The translations under genes and the position numbers were made by a program. A stretch of DNA of 64,000 nt from contig CM034132.1 of NCBI GenBank assembly GCA_019914995.1, positions 8,426,662 through 8,490,661 of the forward strand, read 5' to 3'. Below, one piece after another: positions 26,215 through 39,551 of the stretch. The notes under the pieces are model-generated. The model saw nothing but the letters and a program-made list of their open reading frames with translations. It had not been told where the DNA came from and searched no databases. Source of the stretch: Acanthochlamys bracteata (Eukaryota; Streptophyta; Magnoliopsida; Pandanales; Velloziaceae). Each line of letters opens with the position of its first letter. Position 1 is the stretch's first letter.

Positions 26215-28857
26215 TGAGTTATAGTACTGTTATAAGTGTGTCTAATTTTTATGTGAAAAAAATTGAAAGTGAATTATTATATTGTTTTGCATAATTAGGA
26301 GTGTCTCAGAGTGAATTATTAGTAATTAAGTGACAGTCGTAAAGATGAAAAAGAGCTGAATCGTTGCTTAGGCCCAATCATAGGTGCGTAAAGTTGATAT
26401 TGGATTACCAAAATTTGAGCCACATAGAGATTGATGGCCCAATGCAAGTCTATGTTCTTCCTATGGGCTAACTTTTCATGTTCATTTACATTCTTGTTAA
26501 TGTTATTATTCGAATGCCTCTTAAATAAAAGATTATGGTATCATTAACTTGTTTGAACTAAGTAATACGATAGTTGTCACTGCTAATGTTGTTTATAAGA
26601 ACCCATCGTTTGTTTACGTTTGATTGCTATTTTGCTAAGCGCTTCTATTAGGATAATGTGATAAAAGAGCTTTCTGCGATGATTATTGCACTGATTTATT
26701 TTTCACATTAAAATTCTATATTTATTAATAAAATTTTACAATATTTAACTAAAATTTAAAATATAAAATAACATATTATACTATTTTTAATATTATTTTT
26801 TATATCAAAATTTTAATTATTTAGAAATAATTTTAAAATAAATTTTATTAAAATTTTCTTAAACACTTCCAATGTCCGCTCTTAAGCCAGAATAGTGTTA
26901 AGAATTATTGTAATTCAATATCACTTTATATTTAAGAAAATTATATATACACTTGCATATAATAAAAATAACTCTACAAAATATTATAGAATTTTTATTT
27001 TACTCAAGTACAAACTCAATTATTCATAAGAATAATCAACTCATCCTCACAAGAGTAATCATGAATATTTTAGAAAATATTCATACTTCAAATTATTTAT
27101 AGAATACTTGACATGAGCATATAATTCACATTGTAACATAATGAGATAAGACATAAATTTAAAAGTTAAAAATAAAATAACTTAAAAAGGCAATAAATAA
27201 TAAGAGAATAATATCCTGGTTTGAAAAATTCGTCGAGTATTCGTAGGTGGATGATTGGATAAGGACTTGCTTATCGATGTCGATCCTCCGCAACTCCACG
27301 TTGTTTTTATGCTACGTATCAACATTAACTATCAATTAACTCTTCTCATTATTTTATAAGACTTAAAAGTAATATCTTAATTAGGGAGAGAATTTAAATA
27401 TTTATAAAAGTATATTTTATTTAAAATAATAATTCATATATTTTAATAAATTTTTATATTATTTTTTAAAACGTGTTTCAATAAATCCAGTCACAGCCAT
27501 TCTAGGCATATTAGGTAAACGAAAATATACGTGTATCAACAGAGGTAGGATAAGATTTAAATATTCTACAAATTATATCTTTGTTTCAGTGCCACGATTA
27601 ATTTGCTAAAATTTGTAGTAACCTACTTTTATGCTTTTTTCTTTTCATCCTCATCCCGCTAAACCTTAGCGTGCGTTTGAAATTATATTTTAAACGCTTT
27701 TTTCTAATTTTTTTTATTTCATATTTTTTAATATATATTTTACAAATATTTAAAATTTTATTTAAAAATTTAAATAATGTAAAAAAATTTTATATAATAA
27801 AATTTTTTTATTATATATTTTTATTATATTTTTAAAAATTAAAAAAATAAATTTCACTTTTTAAAAAAATATAAATATATTCTATTTTAGAAAAGCTCGC
27901 AATCTCAAATGCACCCAAACTTGTCATTTACCCAAAATTTTTTAGTTTTAAGATCATGTTTCAATTTCTTAAATTCTAATTTTTTTTTGAATTTATGATA
28001 AAACCATTTTGATGTTGCAGTTAGCCGTATCAAATTTTCCTTTCTCTTTTACCCTAAATTTTATTTCTATATCAATTTTACTTTAAATTATATTTCAAAT
28101 ATTTATTTTAATATCAATATTATTTAATTATACTTCTCATTTGAAGATTACTTTCGAAGAATTTAATTTCATAAAAGTTACATAAAACTAAAATACTTTC
28201 ATAGTGTAAGTGTTAGATCTAATAAATCAAGAAATAAAAGGAACTGCTATATTTGGATATTTTTATGTTAAAAGAAAAATAAAAAATGTTTGTTATTCAT
28301 CTGATTAATAATATTTTAGTGTTGATTGAATTCATATGACTTTTGGATATTGATAAAATTTTTAATCAGACGGAATGATTCTCTGGCTCAATTAAAAGAA
28401 ATATACTAATGAGTAAGTTATTGGACAAATGTTTAAATAGATATTGGTCGCTTCGTGGTGGCAGGAACAATCTCATTGTTCTGTAAATATTCTCTAAAGA
28501 GGCGTGTTTATCTATACGACTGAGTTTAGTTTTTATATTATTATGATTAAACTTAAGTTTAAAAATAAAATTTTAATTATTTATTTTAAAAGTTGAACTT
28601 TTGGCAAAAAAATAAAAAATAAAATTATATTTATTTTAAAAGTTGAACTATTGGCAAAAGGTTAAATTTTGAATTTATTCTGTTTTAAAATTTATTGTTT
28701 GAAATTAAGTTAGAAGTGTTAACTAATTGCTTGCCTTAAGTTCTAAAATTTATTATAAGAAAAAGAAAGAGTAATTGCTCTCGACGACCACCAATTTGAT
28801 CTTTTACTTTTAAACCAACACTCTAGGTATACATAGTTCAAGAACAAAAAGAAACGC
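26215..28857. other. AT-rich intergenic spacer
   Basis: No gene is seen. MITE-like segments include about 26700-26870 and about 27660-27920, the latter with GTGCGTTTGAAATT on the left and CTCAAATGCACCC on the right and the A/T core at 27773-27815. A fragment starting GGCGTGTTTATCTATAC at about 28502 resembles the Tourist-like ends seen elsewhere, but its right end is not clear. Confidence 0.5.
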
Positions 28858-28860
28858 TTA

Positions 28861-29144
28861 GAATATATTTCAAACGCCCGTAATTTTATCTTATTTTATC
28901 ATATTTTAAGTTTTAAACAGTTCATATAATTTTAATTACATAAGAAATTTAAAATTCTACTTTTATATGCGAAAATTTAGTTCTAATTTTTTTATTTACA
29001 CACTTTCTAGTAGAATTATTTTTTTAATTTTCAATATATTTTTAAAAATTATTGAAATATGAATACTGAACTCTATTTTTATTTATTTTTAAAAAATTCT
29101 ACTTCCTATATTTTACTTTCACGAAAACTCAAGAAACACGCCTT
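28861..29144. mobile_element. Tourist-like MITE family M1, copy 2
   Basis: A 284-bp copy of the family at 8582, flanked by TTA at 28858-28860 and 29145-29147. The left end has drifted (GAATATATTTCAAACGCCCG) while the right end keeps AAACACGCC. Internal blocks GTTTTAAACAGTTCATATAA and AATACTGAACTCTATTTTTA align with copy 1. It is non-coding. Confidence 0.8.
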
Positions 29145-29761
29145 TTACTAATTGTTTCATATTTAAGTAAGTGCAAAATAGAAAATTATGAGACATTTGA
29201 ACTTAAAATGATTTTTTAAAATATATATTTTCAAAATTTAAAACTTAAATGAATTTCTGAACTAAAATAAAAATATATATAATTTATTTATTTATTAAAA
29301 TTATAAAATTTTAAATATAAAATTTATTGTAATAAAAATTTAAAATAAAATTTTGATGAAAAATAATAAATATTGTTAATAACCACACCGCCCAGGGTTT
29401 TTTACGGCTAAATAAAACTAGCATTTTCCATTTTGTCACTCGATCATAGGAAGTTCATATAGAACAACCACCGAAAGTCATATTTTGCTTTTTTTTTTTT
29501 TCTATTTTTTATTATATTTTAAATAATTTTCTAATATTTATGAATTCTTTAATATTAGAAAATATAAAAAACTTTACATCATAAAATATTAATTATTTTT
29601 TAAATTAAAATAAAATTTATTTTCGAAAAGATGTTTTGATTTAATAGTTTTTTTCAAAAGTACTTCAAAACATTTCGAAATAACCACGAAAGGAATTCAC
29701 GGATGGTCTTTAGGAATTGCTTAAACATATTTTTTAAATATTTAGGTTTTGCAAAATGTTA
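29145..29761. other. AT-rich intergenic DNA with a MITE-like repeat
   Basis: No gene is seen. A MITE-like segment lies at about 29390-29700, containing the core at 29557-29590 (AAAATATAAAAAACTTTACA) followed by a T-rich half. Its ends could not be defined. Confidence 0.4.
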
Positions 29762-30580
29762 GGAGTGGCAATATTTGATCTGACCTGAAAACATAATTCG
29801 AAACTGATCCATATAAATATATGAGTTGAGTTAGAATTGAGCGAATTTGATCCGATTATTAAATAGGTTGGCTCGGATTAAACCAAAATTGATCTACAAA
29901 TTTGAATTGCCATCTTTTGAATAAATAACATTTAATTTTTTTCCATTTATTAAAATATTAGTAATAAAAATAATTAATAATAAAATTTATAAATTACTAA
30001 ATTATATGTTATTTATAATTAATCTTTATTTTTATATTTTAGTAAAATAGTGTACGATGAGAATTATAATATTATCGAAAATATTACTGTATAGGTCTTT
30101 CTGTAATGACGAATTCAGATTTTGTATAAAAATTTTTATCAAAAGTTTGTTAGATAGATATGTTTATCAAATTTTTTATCGAAATTATTAGCATGTATTT
30201 TAATCATAAAATTTAGATATCATCGCATATTTTTAAAAAATAAAAATAATTTTTTAAAAAATATTTTAAGGACTGATGAAGATAATAAAAAAAGCACATT
30301 TTGACAGGTATTCAATATATATCATCATTAAAAATATCGTGCATTTTTATATAACTGATATTATAAATTCGTTGAAATTTAAAAATAGAGAATTAAAAAT
30401 TAGTAATTTTAATTATTAAATGAGTCAATCCGAATTTGACTCGATTATTAATAGATTGGTTAGGGTTGATAATTTGACCCTTGTAAATTTGTGGGTTGAA
30501 TTAGGGTTGAACGAATTTGACCCAATTATTAAATAGATCGATCCGAAACTGATATATCAATCCAAATTGTCACCTTTATA
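29762..30580. repeat. Dispersed repeat of about 0.8 kb, copy 1
   Basis: The left end (AGGAGTGGCAATATTTGATC) and the right end (CCAAATTGTCACCTTT) are imperfect inverted repeats. Both arms carry several short phrases of the type AATTTGA(C/T)C(C/T)GATTATTAAATAG. A second copy lies at 37145-37965 with matching central blocks (GAGAATT.TAATATTATCGA; AATATTAC). No coding sequence is present. It is most like a non-autonomous DNA transposon; the superfamily is not assigned. Confidence 0.6.
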
Positions 30581-31199
30581 AAATATTAAATAAAGATTTA
30601 ATCTCATATTGATTATCAATGATCTTAAAATATATTAATAATGACTTGGGCTCATATTTTTAATAGTTTTGAGAAAAATTTTAATTCCGTCACATGGTAT
30701 CAGAATATTGAGCTGAATCGGTTCAAAATGTGGACAAAATTTTTTATCATCGGCTTTATTTTAAAGCGAAATAGTTCGCTTCATTTTCAAGTAGGTAGTA
30801 TATTTTATTCAATAAGAGTTGTATAAATAGTTCACTTTATTTCAAAACAGTTAATCCGCTTCATAATTATTTAAATTCATTATGGGACAAATAATCCGCA
30901 TCTGTTTAATTCAAAAAAAAAACATTCGCTCCGTTATGTGTTAAAAAAATATTTAGTTCTATATTAATTATCATTGGTCTTAAAATGATATTACTAAAAA
31001 TTTTGGCTCATTTTTTTTATCGTTAATTAATTTTGAAAATATCAAATCCGTCACACAAAAATATCAAAAAAATATATCATCAATAATGTATTTTTTATTT
31101 TGAAATTTAAAAGAATAACTAATTTAATTTTAAAAAAATAAAAGAAATAAAAGAATAACGTAAAACGCATTGCCAAAAAGCAAGCAGCAAAATAAAGAA
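30581..31199. other. AT-rich spacer with short degenerate repeats
   Basis: No gene is seen. Short related phrases (CCGCTTCAT, TTCGCTTCATTTTCAA, TCCGTCACA) recur between 30660 and 31060, suggesting an old repeat. The 61-codon frame at 30641-30826 has no recognisable content. Confidence 0.4.
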
Positions 31200-32060
31200 T
31201 GACCAAATTAAGTAATTAACAAGTAACAAGTAACTCACTGCTGGTTAGTGAGGGCAAGGTTAGTTTTGTAATAAGGTGAAGCTACGATACCCCTTTCTAG
31301 AAGAAAAGGATCTGAGAATCTTTATCCCAGATATCTTATCCATTCTTGTTTTGGCTTTTGGAATCAAAGAAAGGGCAACCTATATCCTAATCTACTACTT
31401 GCGTCTTCTCACGAAAACCAAACCCACCTCGACAATTTTCATCTTCCTCTTTACTTCTTTCTTTCTTTTGTTCAAACATTCATTGAACTGAATTGAATTC
31501 CGCGCTTCGTTGAAATTAATTAAATAAAAATGAAAGAATAGGGAAGAGAAATTCGGTTTCAAATTTCATGTCCCAGATGAGAATCTTCAGAATATCTAGA
31601 ATTTTTAAATAAAAATATTTTTAAAAAAAAGTTTAAAACATAAAATTTAGAAAAAGGTTATAGTTTTTATAAATCATCAAATTATGTATATATATTTAAA
31701 TAAAATTTTATATTCGAAACAATATTGAAATAATAAAATTTCAAAACATCATAATAAATACGGTCAACCGTATATCAATATTATTATGTAGGAGTGCCGT
31801 ACGAGTCGTTTGTGTTTCCGCTCCCTGCTATCATGACCGTCCGATAAAATATAGACCGTCTGTATCTCTCTTTCTAGCCTTTCCCTTTTGTTGGTACCTT
31901 TTATTCTCTCTCTGTCCTTTTACTTTGCAGATATAGGTATCTCAGTTTTGTTTTGCAATATTAGTTTCTGTAGTTGCTTTTCGTAAAACTTCTAGTTAGT
32001 CTAAGCAGATAAATGTTAGTTTCAGACTCCGGGAGTTCTTTGATCATGTATAGAATTGCT
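31200..32060. other. Low-repeat island upstream of the HHO gene
   Basis: Two patches with more even base composition and promoter or leader character stand out. 31250-31500 contains GATATCTTATCC (I-box-like) and a pyrimidine-rich run (CTTCCTCTTTACTTCTTTC). 31785-31990 contains CTCTCTTTCTAGCCTTTCCC-type pyrimidine tracts. The only notable frame (71 codons, 31276-31491) is a chance-like hydrophobic reading of the CT-rich part. It could be a distal promoter, an unspliced leader exon or a non-coding transcript. Confidence 0.35.
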
Positions 32061-32333
32061 AAGAGATAAAAAATTTTAAAATACTTAAAAGTATTTATAT
32101 TTAAAAAATATATATTTATAAAATATGATTTATATATGGATTTGATAATTTATAAATCGCCTAAAAGGACCTCAATTATAACTTTTATATCTCACTTCTT
32201 TAGTTGTCGAGATCTTTCTATTTATGTGTTAAATTTGATAACCCGATCCAAATGTTCGAAACTCTGGATCTGGATTTAGTTGTAGTCTCCTCTTCTGAAA
32301 AACATGCAATATTGTTCTTGGTTGTTTCAGTAA

Positions 32334-32622
32334 AAACGTGTTTCAAATATTTATAAGTAAATTTCGCACAAGTAGAATATAAAAAATAGAATTTTAAAAA
32401 AATTAAGTTGGAAGTGAAGTTTAATTTTGATATTTTAATTATTTTTAAGTGAGTTAGTAATTGAAAAATAAAACTGTATTAAAAAATATACAAATAAAAA
32501 ATTTGAAATCAAAATTTTATGTGTGAAATTAAAATATACAGTTTTGTGCGAATAAAATATATGAATTTTTCATAACTTTAACTCTGATAGAAACTGAAAT
32601 AGCGAAAGACTAAAACACACCC
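32334..32622. mobile_element. Tourist-like MITE family M1, copy 3 (reverse orientation)
   Basis: This 289-bp copy is flanked by TAA at 32331-32333 and 32623-32625. It begins AAACGTGTTTCAAATATTTA and ends AAAACACACCC. Its internal blocks read as the reverse complement of copies 1 and 2, so it lies in the opposite orientation. It is non-coding. Confidence 0.8.
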
Positions 32623-33289
32623 TAAATATTTTAGAAGCTTATATACATATTGATTTTTTTGCATCTTATCACAAAAATTTACATCTAAACTTGAATAATC
32701 TTCGACCAAATTGAGGGTGTGTTCAGTGGTGCTTATAACACTGCTTTAATTCTAATTATTTTTAATAAAATTTTTATAATTTTTAATTAAAATAAATAAA
32801 TAAAAAATATATATATATATATTATTTTAATAAAAAAATAGCTTGTTTATAACTTCAAAATAACTTTCAATTTAATTTATTTTTTTAAATTTAAGCACTC
32901 TCAAATATTCCGACGGAATATAGACCACAATAGTAGTAATCGTTAAAGTAGGAAGTTGCTGTAAACATTAGACTGTAACATTAGATTTTTGTTTAACATA
33001 ATAGTTCAGGTCTACTTTAGAGTTTAGAGTATATCATAGAATAAAAGCTTATACATAATTGATGAAGAAATAACTCGTCTATAAATGCAAATTAAGTTTA
33101 TCGGTGATCCTACCATGCGAAACATGCATTTCGCGGTTGCTGTGTTGTGTCCGTCAATCTGGTTCGATCTTATCTTAATTGTCTACACTCTGACGTCATT
33201 GCCAGTCGTGAAAATAATTCTCAACCCAAAATAAAAAGAATAAAATAAAATATCTCAAAATTTAAAATAAACATAACAAATACGCACCG
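32623..33289. other. AT-rich upstream spacer of the HHO gene
   Basis: No gene is seen. An (AT)n run lies near 32808-32822, and a repeat-like AT segment spans about 32715-32910. From 33060 the composition becomes less skewed toward the promoter. Confidence 0.45.
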
Positions 33290-33585
33290 TCGAATATTCA
33301 GAGCTCCTAAGATTCCTCTTTCTTTCACTCGCGCTCTCCGTGTACGCGACGCCCCGCCCACGGTCCAACTCTCTCTCTCTTTCAATCCTTCTCTTGTTCT
33401 TCTTCTTCTTCAGTTAATTAATTAATCTTCTTGCTATCTAGACTATTCCCACATTTCTCTACCAAAATAAAACCAGAAGCAAAGCTTCTTCTAGATTCTT
33501 TTCTTCTTTCTTCATTAGATTGTTGTTTACAACTGGAACAACTACATAATAATAATAATAAGAAGAAGAAGAAGAAGAAGAGGTC
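33290..33585 (+). promoter_or_regulatory. Promoter and 5' leader region of the HHO gene
   Basis: A GC-rich patch (CGCGACGCCCCGCCCACGG, about 33346-33364) precedes CT microsatellites (CTCTCTCTCTCTTTC, about 33370) and CTTCTT repeats, then AAT and GAA triplet repeats right up to the start codon at 33586. CT-rich tracts around the start of transcription are common in plant promoters. No clear TATA box was found. Confidence 0.5.
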
Positions 33586-36476
33586 ATGGATATGGCGGAG
33601 CGCTCGCGCGCGATGGAGGATTACCTGGTTGCTCTTCAACATGAACGCCGCAAGATCCAAGTCTTCCAACGTGAGCTCCCTCTCTCTCTCCATCTCGTCA
33701 ACCAAGGTATATTATTTTGTTCATCTTCGTCCTCCTCTTCTTCTTCTAGCTTGATGTTGGTTGTGTTGTTGTTTTGATGGTTTTTTTTGTTGATTTTTCT
33801 GGGCATGCAGCGATCGAGAGTGTAAGGCAACAGATTGAAGCAGAGAAGAATAGCAGCAACAGCAACAATAACAGTTCAGGATCAGGTGGTGGTGGTGCTG
33901 TTGTTGTTATGGACGAAGAAAGGAATAGTAGTAGACCGGTATTAGAACAGTTTCTCCCGTTGAAACCAAGCTTGTCGGATGAAGAACAAGAACAAGAAAG
34001 CAAACAGAACCACCATGATAATGATAAGGATATTGATAAGAAAGATCATGAAGAGATTGAGAAGAAAGTCAACAAACCTGACTGGTTACGTTCTGTTCAG
34101 CTTTGGAATCAAGAACCCGACCCAAAACCAACAACAAGAACAGTACGAAAATTTTAACGTATTCTGAAATTTCACATTTTTTTTGAAGTGAAGTTGTGAT
34201 TTAAATCTTGGGTGACTGTTGATATTGCAGGAAAATAATAGCAATAATAATTCAGTGGTGAAGCCGGTGGCTGTACAGCTGAAAAAGAACGGCGGTACCG
34301 GAGCTTTCCAGCCTTTTGAAAGAGAGAAACGGCCAGTGAAGGAATCCTCTTCTTCTTCTTCGCCGTCGAGGCCGATGACAGATTCAACTGTCGCTACTGG
34401 AAACGGGAAGATTTGTGATAGTACTAACAAATCAAGTTCAGCTGATCATTTAGATAACAAGGAGATCAAAGAAAACCAACAACAATCTTCTCCTCAAACT
34501 GCGCAGAGAAAAGAAAGACGGTGTTGGTCTCCGGAACTCCACCGCCGCTTTCTCAACGCACTTCAACAGCTCGGTGGATCACAAGGTCAGTTTCCGGCAA
34601 TTAAAAAATTATGCCTTTTTTCTCAATTTTAGTTGTCTTGTCTACATTGGTTACTTGATTTTGAAAAACTCTGCTTGATTTTGTTAAAATTCGTTTGTGT
34701 TCTTGCAGTGGCAACCCCGAAACAGATCCGGGAACTGATGAAGGTAGATGGACTCTCCAACGATGAAGTCAAGAGCCATCTTCAGGTCAGAATCGCCGTA
34801 AATTTGTTTTTGAATTTATTTCTTCATGAATGTCGCGGTGAAAGATTTTTTTTATTTCTTCTTAATCGGAGATTCGAAGTTTATGCTGCTCTTGATGAGT
34901 TCATGAGATCTGTAAAAATTTGGTACTTTACTAAATTTAGGGTGCTTGGAATCATGAATTTTTGCTTGAACTTAAAGGCTTGTTTGTTGATTCTTGTGCT
35001 AGAATTTGCCTTAAACATGAAGAAGACACTTTGAGAAAAAGAAGAAAAAAAAGCTTGAATTTAGTAGTGAGAAATCTTGTCTTGGTTGGATTGGTTTCAA
35101 TTAAAAAAAATCTTCTTTTTTAATGATTTGTTCTGCGTTGCTGACGGAGATTCGTTACTGGATCTTGAAAGAATATTCGGCCACTCTCAGACAGAGTCTT
35201 CAAATTTGTTGCATTTCTTTTATGCCTTTCCTAGTTTATTATCTTCCACAATGCAAGGAGTCTCGTAGGATTTGTGTGATAAAGAAGTCCTAAGGACAAT
35301 AAGCTGACTATCTACCCGCTTTAGGCTTCTTTCTGGATAGCTGAGTCAAGATACTCGATGTAAGCTAAGCTATGCTTCTTCATATTAGACGGGTCTTGAG
35401 TAGAACTCAACTTCAAAAATTGACTCAAGAGATTATGGCACTTAAATTCATATAAACAGCTATGCAGTTTGATAAACATGTATCGTGAAACAATTCAGTA
35501 CTCCGCTCACACTTCACATCGTAATGTATAAAGTAATGCACATTTTCCTTATAGGGCCAATTATCTTGCGGGGCCAATTTTCACACCTAGTCTGCTCTAG
35601 TGTCTTATTAGATGGGTTTTGGTTAGAATTCAACTCCAAAAGCTAGCTGAAGATGTGAGGATGTCGAATCTATAAAAACAGTCATCCGGTTTGGCAACAA
35701 GTAATGTGGGATAATTTAACACTTGGTAGGTTTTGTCCTTCTTAACAAAAGTTACTCAAACGAATTTGTTGTCAACATGCATTCATAAAATGATGATATT
35801 ATATTTCTCCGATCTGTAATCACATCAATAGTAATGTTTATTGTATTCTCACTGGTCTCTGTTAGTTTTAGTTCATATTACGTATGGACGTTCTGTTTTG
35901 GTCATCATGCTATCACCTTCATAAATACGAATTTCATGTTGCGATCTGCCAATGTTCACTTGCTTCTGTTTACGTTGGTAACTAATTATAGTATGGTTTT
36001 TGAAATGCGAAATCCAAATTATACAAAAATTGTCACACTAAGATACATGTAGCATTCAAGTTCTGATAGTTCTAGACATTCATGAATTTCAGAAATACCG
36101 TCTGCACACCAGAAGGCCGAGCGCTGCTGTACAGGGCAGCACTGTCACACCGCAGATGCCACAGTTTGTAGTGGTGGGTGGTATCTGGGTTCCACCTCCA
36201 GAGTATGCAGCAGCTGCAACAGCTGTTGAAACTCGTCCAGAGGCGACTGCTGGAGGAATGAACAGCATCTACGCCCCACTTGCAAAACTACCATCAGAAT
36301 CTACTAGTTTGAAAGCAAACAACAAGCAGATGTACAAATCTCCAACAGGGCCTTTGAATTCTCCAGGCAGAGGAAGCAGAGAAGGTGATGACAATGATGG
36401 CGAAGCGACGAACTCTACTTCCCCTGCTACATCTTCAACATCGTCGCAAACTACCACAGCTTCGCCTCCTTTCTAA
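33586..36476 (+). CDS. GARP-type HHO/NIGT1-HRS1 family transcriptional repressor
   Basis: Five exons join in frame: 33586-33706, 33811-34142, 34231-34585, 34709-34785, 36093-36476, giving 422 residues. The N-terminal block has [19 protein letters not shown] and then LPLSLHL at 31-37, an LxLxL (EAR-like) repression motif in the globular domain typical of HHO proteins. The single Myb-like GARP domain lies at about 247-303 ([39 protein letters not shown], then SHLQKYR, split by intron 4). Serine-, asparagine- and proline-rich linkers fill the rest, and [14 protein letters not shown] at the start of the last exon is a family hallmark. Arabidopsis relatives are nitrate-induced repressors that tie nitrogen to phosphate-starvation responses; that role is inferred here. 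Intron 4 is 1.3 kb and contains no recognised gene. Confidence 0.93.
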
Positions 36477-37144
36477 ATACCATAATCTGAATTCTTTTTG
36501 TTGTTCCATGATTTTGTAACTAGTGATTCACCTTAGTTACCCCCGGAGACGATCAAAATACCAAGGTCTGTATATAAATGTACATGGTATATATTGTAGA
36601 GGAGTTGCATCCGTATTGCGGTTTGAGAAATTTTGCAGAGATCATCAAACATGTGTCTGTATTTCAAATGTTTGTTCTTGTGTATTACGGTGATAGTTCA
36701 GTTCTATGTAAATACTTTAAAAGCTAACTGATGTTGCATGCATTTGCAGAGCATGCCTCGTTCAATCTTTCCTCATCTTTACTGGATTTGTAGAAATCTT
36801 TTCTCCATTCCGGAGGCAATGGTATAGAGCGAAAAATAAACTAGCAAATTTGATAATTTTATCTCCGTCTAATTTTATATTAGACCAAGTTGGATCCATA
36901 TCTTTTATAGTGCAATTCATATTAATTAATATATATATATATATATATTTGAGTTGTTATTTTGTCACGAACATTCAATCTAACAATTAGCTTTCATATG
37001 GTCTCTATTCTTTTTTTGTTATTGCAAGCTAAAGTGCAACGAGAGAAGTTTACAAGTACGAATTAAATGATGAATTGGTAGGAGTAAGAATCGAAAATTC
37101 TTATGAAGGACAAAGGACATTAGTCACATTACTATTAGATATTA
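36477..37144. other. 3' flank of the HHO gene
   Basis: Likely 3' UTR and downstream spacer. An (AT)n microsatellite lies at about 36926-36949. No other gene is seen. Confidence 0.5.
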
Positions 37145-37965
37145 GATGTGATAATATATGATCCAATTTGAAAATTTAATTCAAAATTAATCTATTTAGA
37201 TCGAATTAGGATTAAAAATTTGATTGATATAAATATATAAATTAGATTAGAATTAAATAAATTTGACCTAATTATTAAATAGTTCGATACAAAATTAATT
37301 CATCAATCCGAACTGCCATCTATTGAATAAATAATTATTTTTTAATTTTTTATTATCATATAATAATTTTAGCAATAAAAAATTTAATAATAGTAATTTA
37401 TAAATTATTAAATTATATTATATTTGTAACTAATTGTTTACTTTTATTTCTTAATAAAGTAGTACAAGATGAGAATTCTAATATTATCGAAAATATTACT
37501 ATATAAATATTTCTTTATAAAGAATTTGGATATTATAGAAAAATTTTTATCAAAATTTTGTCAGCTAGTTATGTTTCTTAAAATTTTTATTGAAAATATT
37601 ACATATATTTATAATCATAAAATTTCAGTTATCACCACATATTTTTAAATATAAAAATTAAAAAAAGGAAATATTTTGAAGTACCGATGAAGATACTAAT
37701 AAATATATATTTTACGGACACTCATCTATCTCTTCACAAAAATATCCTACATATTTATTCTAACTAATTTTATAATTACACTCAAACTTAAAAATATAAA
37801 ATTAATAATTAATAATTTTAATTATTAAATAGGTTGATCTGAATTAAATTATAGTTGATAATTTTGATCGATATAAATTTATAAATTAGATTAGAATTGA
37901 ACAAATTTGATCTGATTATTAAATAAATTGATGGGTGACCCACGAATTCAAATGGTTACCGCTAA
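37145..37965. repeat. Dispersed repeat of about 0.8 kb, copy 2
   Basis: Aligns by eye with 29762-30580 along most of its length: left arm phrases (AATTAGGATT, AATTTGACCTAATTATTAAA), the central block at about 37468-37640 (GAGAATTCTAATATTATCGA) and the right arm (AATTTGATCTGATTATTAAA). Its terminal sequences are more degraded than in copy 1. It is non-coding. Confidence 0.6.
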
Positions 37966-39551
37966 TTACCATCCAATAGCTTGAGGTATATTATATATTA
38001 GGTTTAACTTAATTTTTGAATCCAGTGGTCCGTTCGCTGTCAGCAATGTTTGGAATTATTTTAAAAAGAATTATTTTATAGAAAAAGTGTTTATAGATTT
38101 TTAGAAAATAAAATTATTATTTTAATAAAATATATATATATAAGTAAAATTGATATAATATTTTGAAAATTAAAATATAAATTTTTTTGTTGGAATAGTA
38201 CGGATTCGTTTTCATACCCAAGATAAACGGCACTTTCAAATATGTTGTATTTATAGAGTATTTAGTTGTATAAGATTATATATTGTACATTTTTATATGT
38301 ATAATACTTTTGTATCTAAACAACTAAACCATTTTTAAGTTTTAAAATAATTTTTTAATAAAATATTTTATTTTAAACAACGTTTAAAAAACCGCCACGG
38401 TTTTTATTGATGCCCTAACAGTCTTAAAAAGAAAAAAATTATTAATATCTATTAAGCACTTTTTTTGGCAAAGCTCATGGAGAACTTTTTACTCCATGAT
38501 TTATTTTATATTTATAAAAACTCTTTTAAATTATTTAAAAACTAATTTATTAATTTAAAAATATTAAAAAATTCTATATTATAAAAATATTATTATTTAC
38601 TTATTTTTATATTTTAAATAACATAAAACTTATTTTTAAAATAAAATAAAAAATATTTTCTATTTAAAAAAATATTTCATAAATACTTTTAAATATCTCC
38701 AAATGTTCGCGATTCATTCGGTTGCTTCACGCTTCTACAGCGTAGACGATAACATCAAACACAAAAATCAATAAAAATATAGAGAATCAACCATGATGTG
38801 TTAAGATTTAAGAGATAAAGCTATTAGTTAATTAGGCGATTACCGTGTCGCCCACTTTCATGCATGCATTTGATTAACTTATTATCTCGTTACATACAAA
38901 TCAGAAGATATTTGAGAGTATTTATTAAATATTTATTTTAATAAACCTTATTTATTTTTATTTTTACTTTAAAAATTAAAAAGTTATATATAAATAATTT
39001 TATAATGATAGGTCATTGTAATGTTTAACAAGTATTATATATATTTATTGAAAATAAGAAGTAAAAAAGTTTTTGATAAATGGTTATAAACACTATCAAA
39101 TAACATCTAAGTAGTAGTATATTTACTGTTAGAACTAGGGCGCACATTCAAATATAATAAATGACCAAAAAATTAAATCTCTCACATGAAAGCGAACAAG
39201 AACCCAACAGTCGAATCACGGTATGAATGTACTTTGCTTCTTTATTTCTTATGTATGTAATACTTTCTAGCTCTATAGCTTCCGCAATATATTGGTCCAT
39301 TATAGAGTATATATATTTAGACTATAATTCTACTGTTGACTTAGTATTATGTTCTCGTCTTACTTAGTCCCTATTTAGACACTTACTCTGAAGTTATGAA
39401 GATTATTATGAAAATTTATAGATATGAAGTCATAATAACTTGAACTAAAAAATATATAGATATGATTTTTATGCTCTTTAGATTTTTGTCTTCCTTATGT
39501 AATTAATCCATAAGACAAAAAAAACACGCTTTTCATAAGCTTCTACGTAAA
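37966..39551. other. AT-rich spacer with MITE remnants and a partial LTR
   Basis: No gene is seen. MITE-like AT segments occur at about 38040-38400, 38460-38710 and 38900-39110. From about 39210 to 39400 the sequence (CTTTCTAGCTCTATAGCTTC, then CTTAGTCCCTATTTAGACA) resembles the distal part of the LTRs at 39552-41512, so it is probably a truncated LTR. Confidence 0.45.

Noticed and set aside
31276-31491. 71-codon plus-strand frame before the HHO gene
   Set aside because: Its hydrophobic, Phe/Leu-rich tail comes from a CT-rich tract; it has no recognisable motif and looks like a leader or promoter sequence read by chance.
33418-34430. Several open frames on both strands over the first HHO exons
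   Set aside because: They are shadows of the low-complexity Ser/Asn-coding exons and triplet repeats; the spliced plus-strand frame explains the region.
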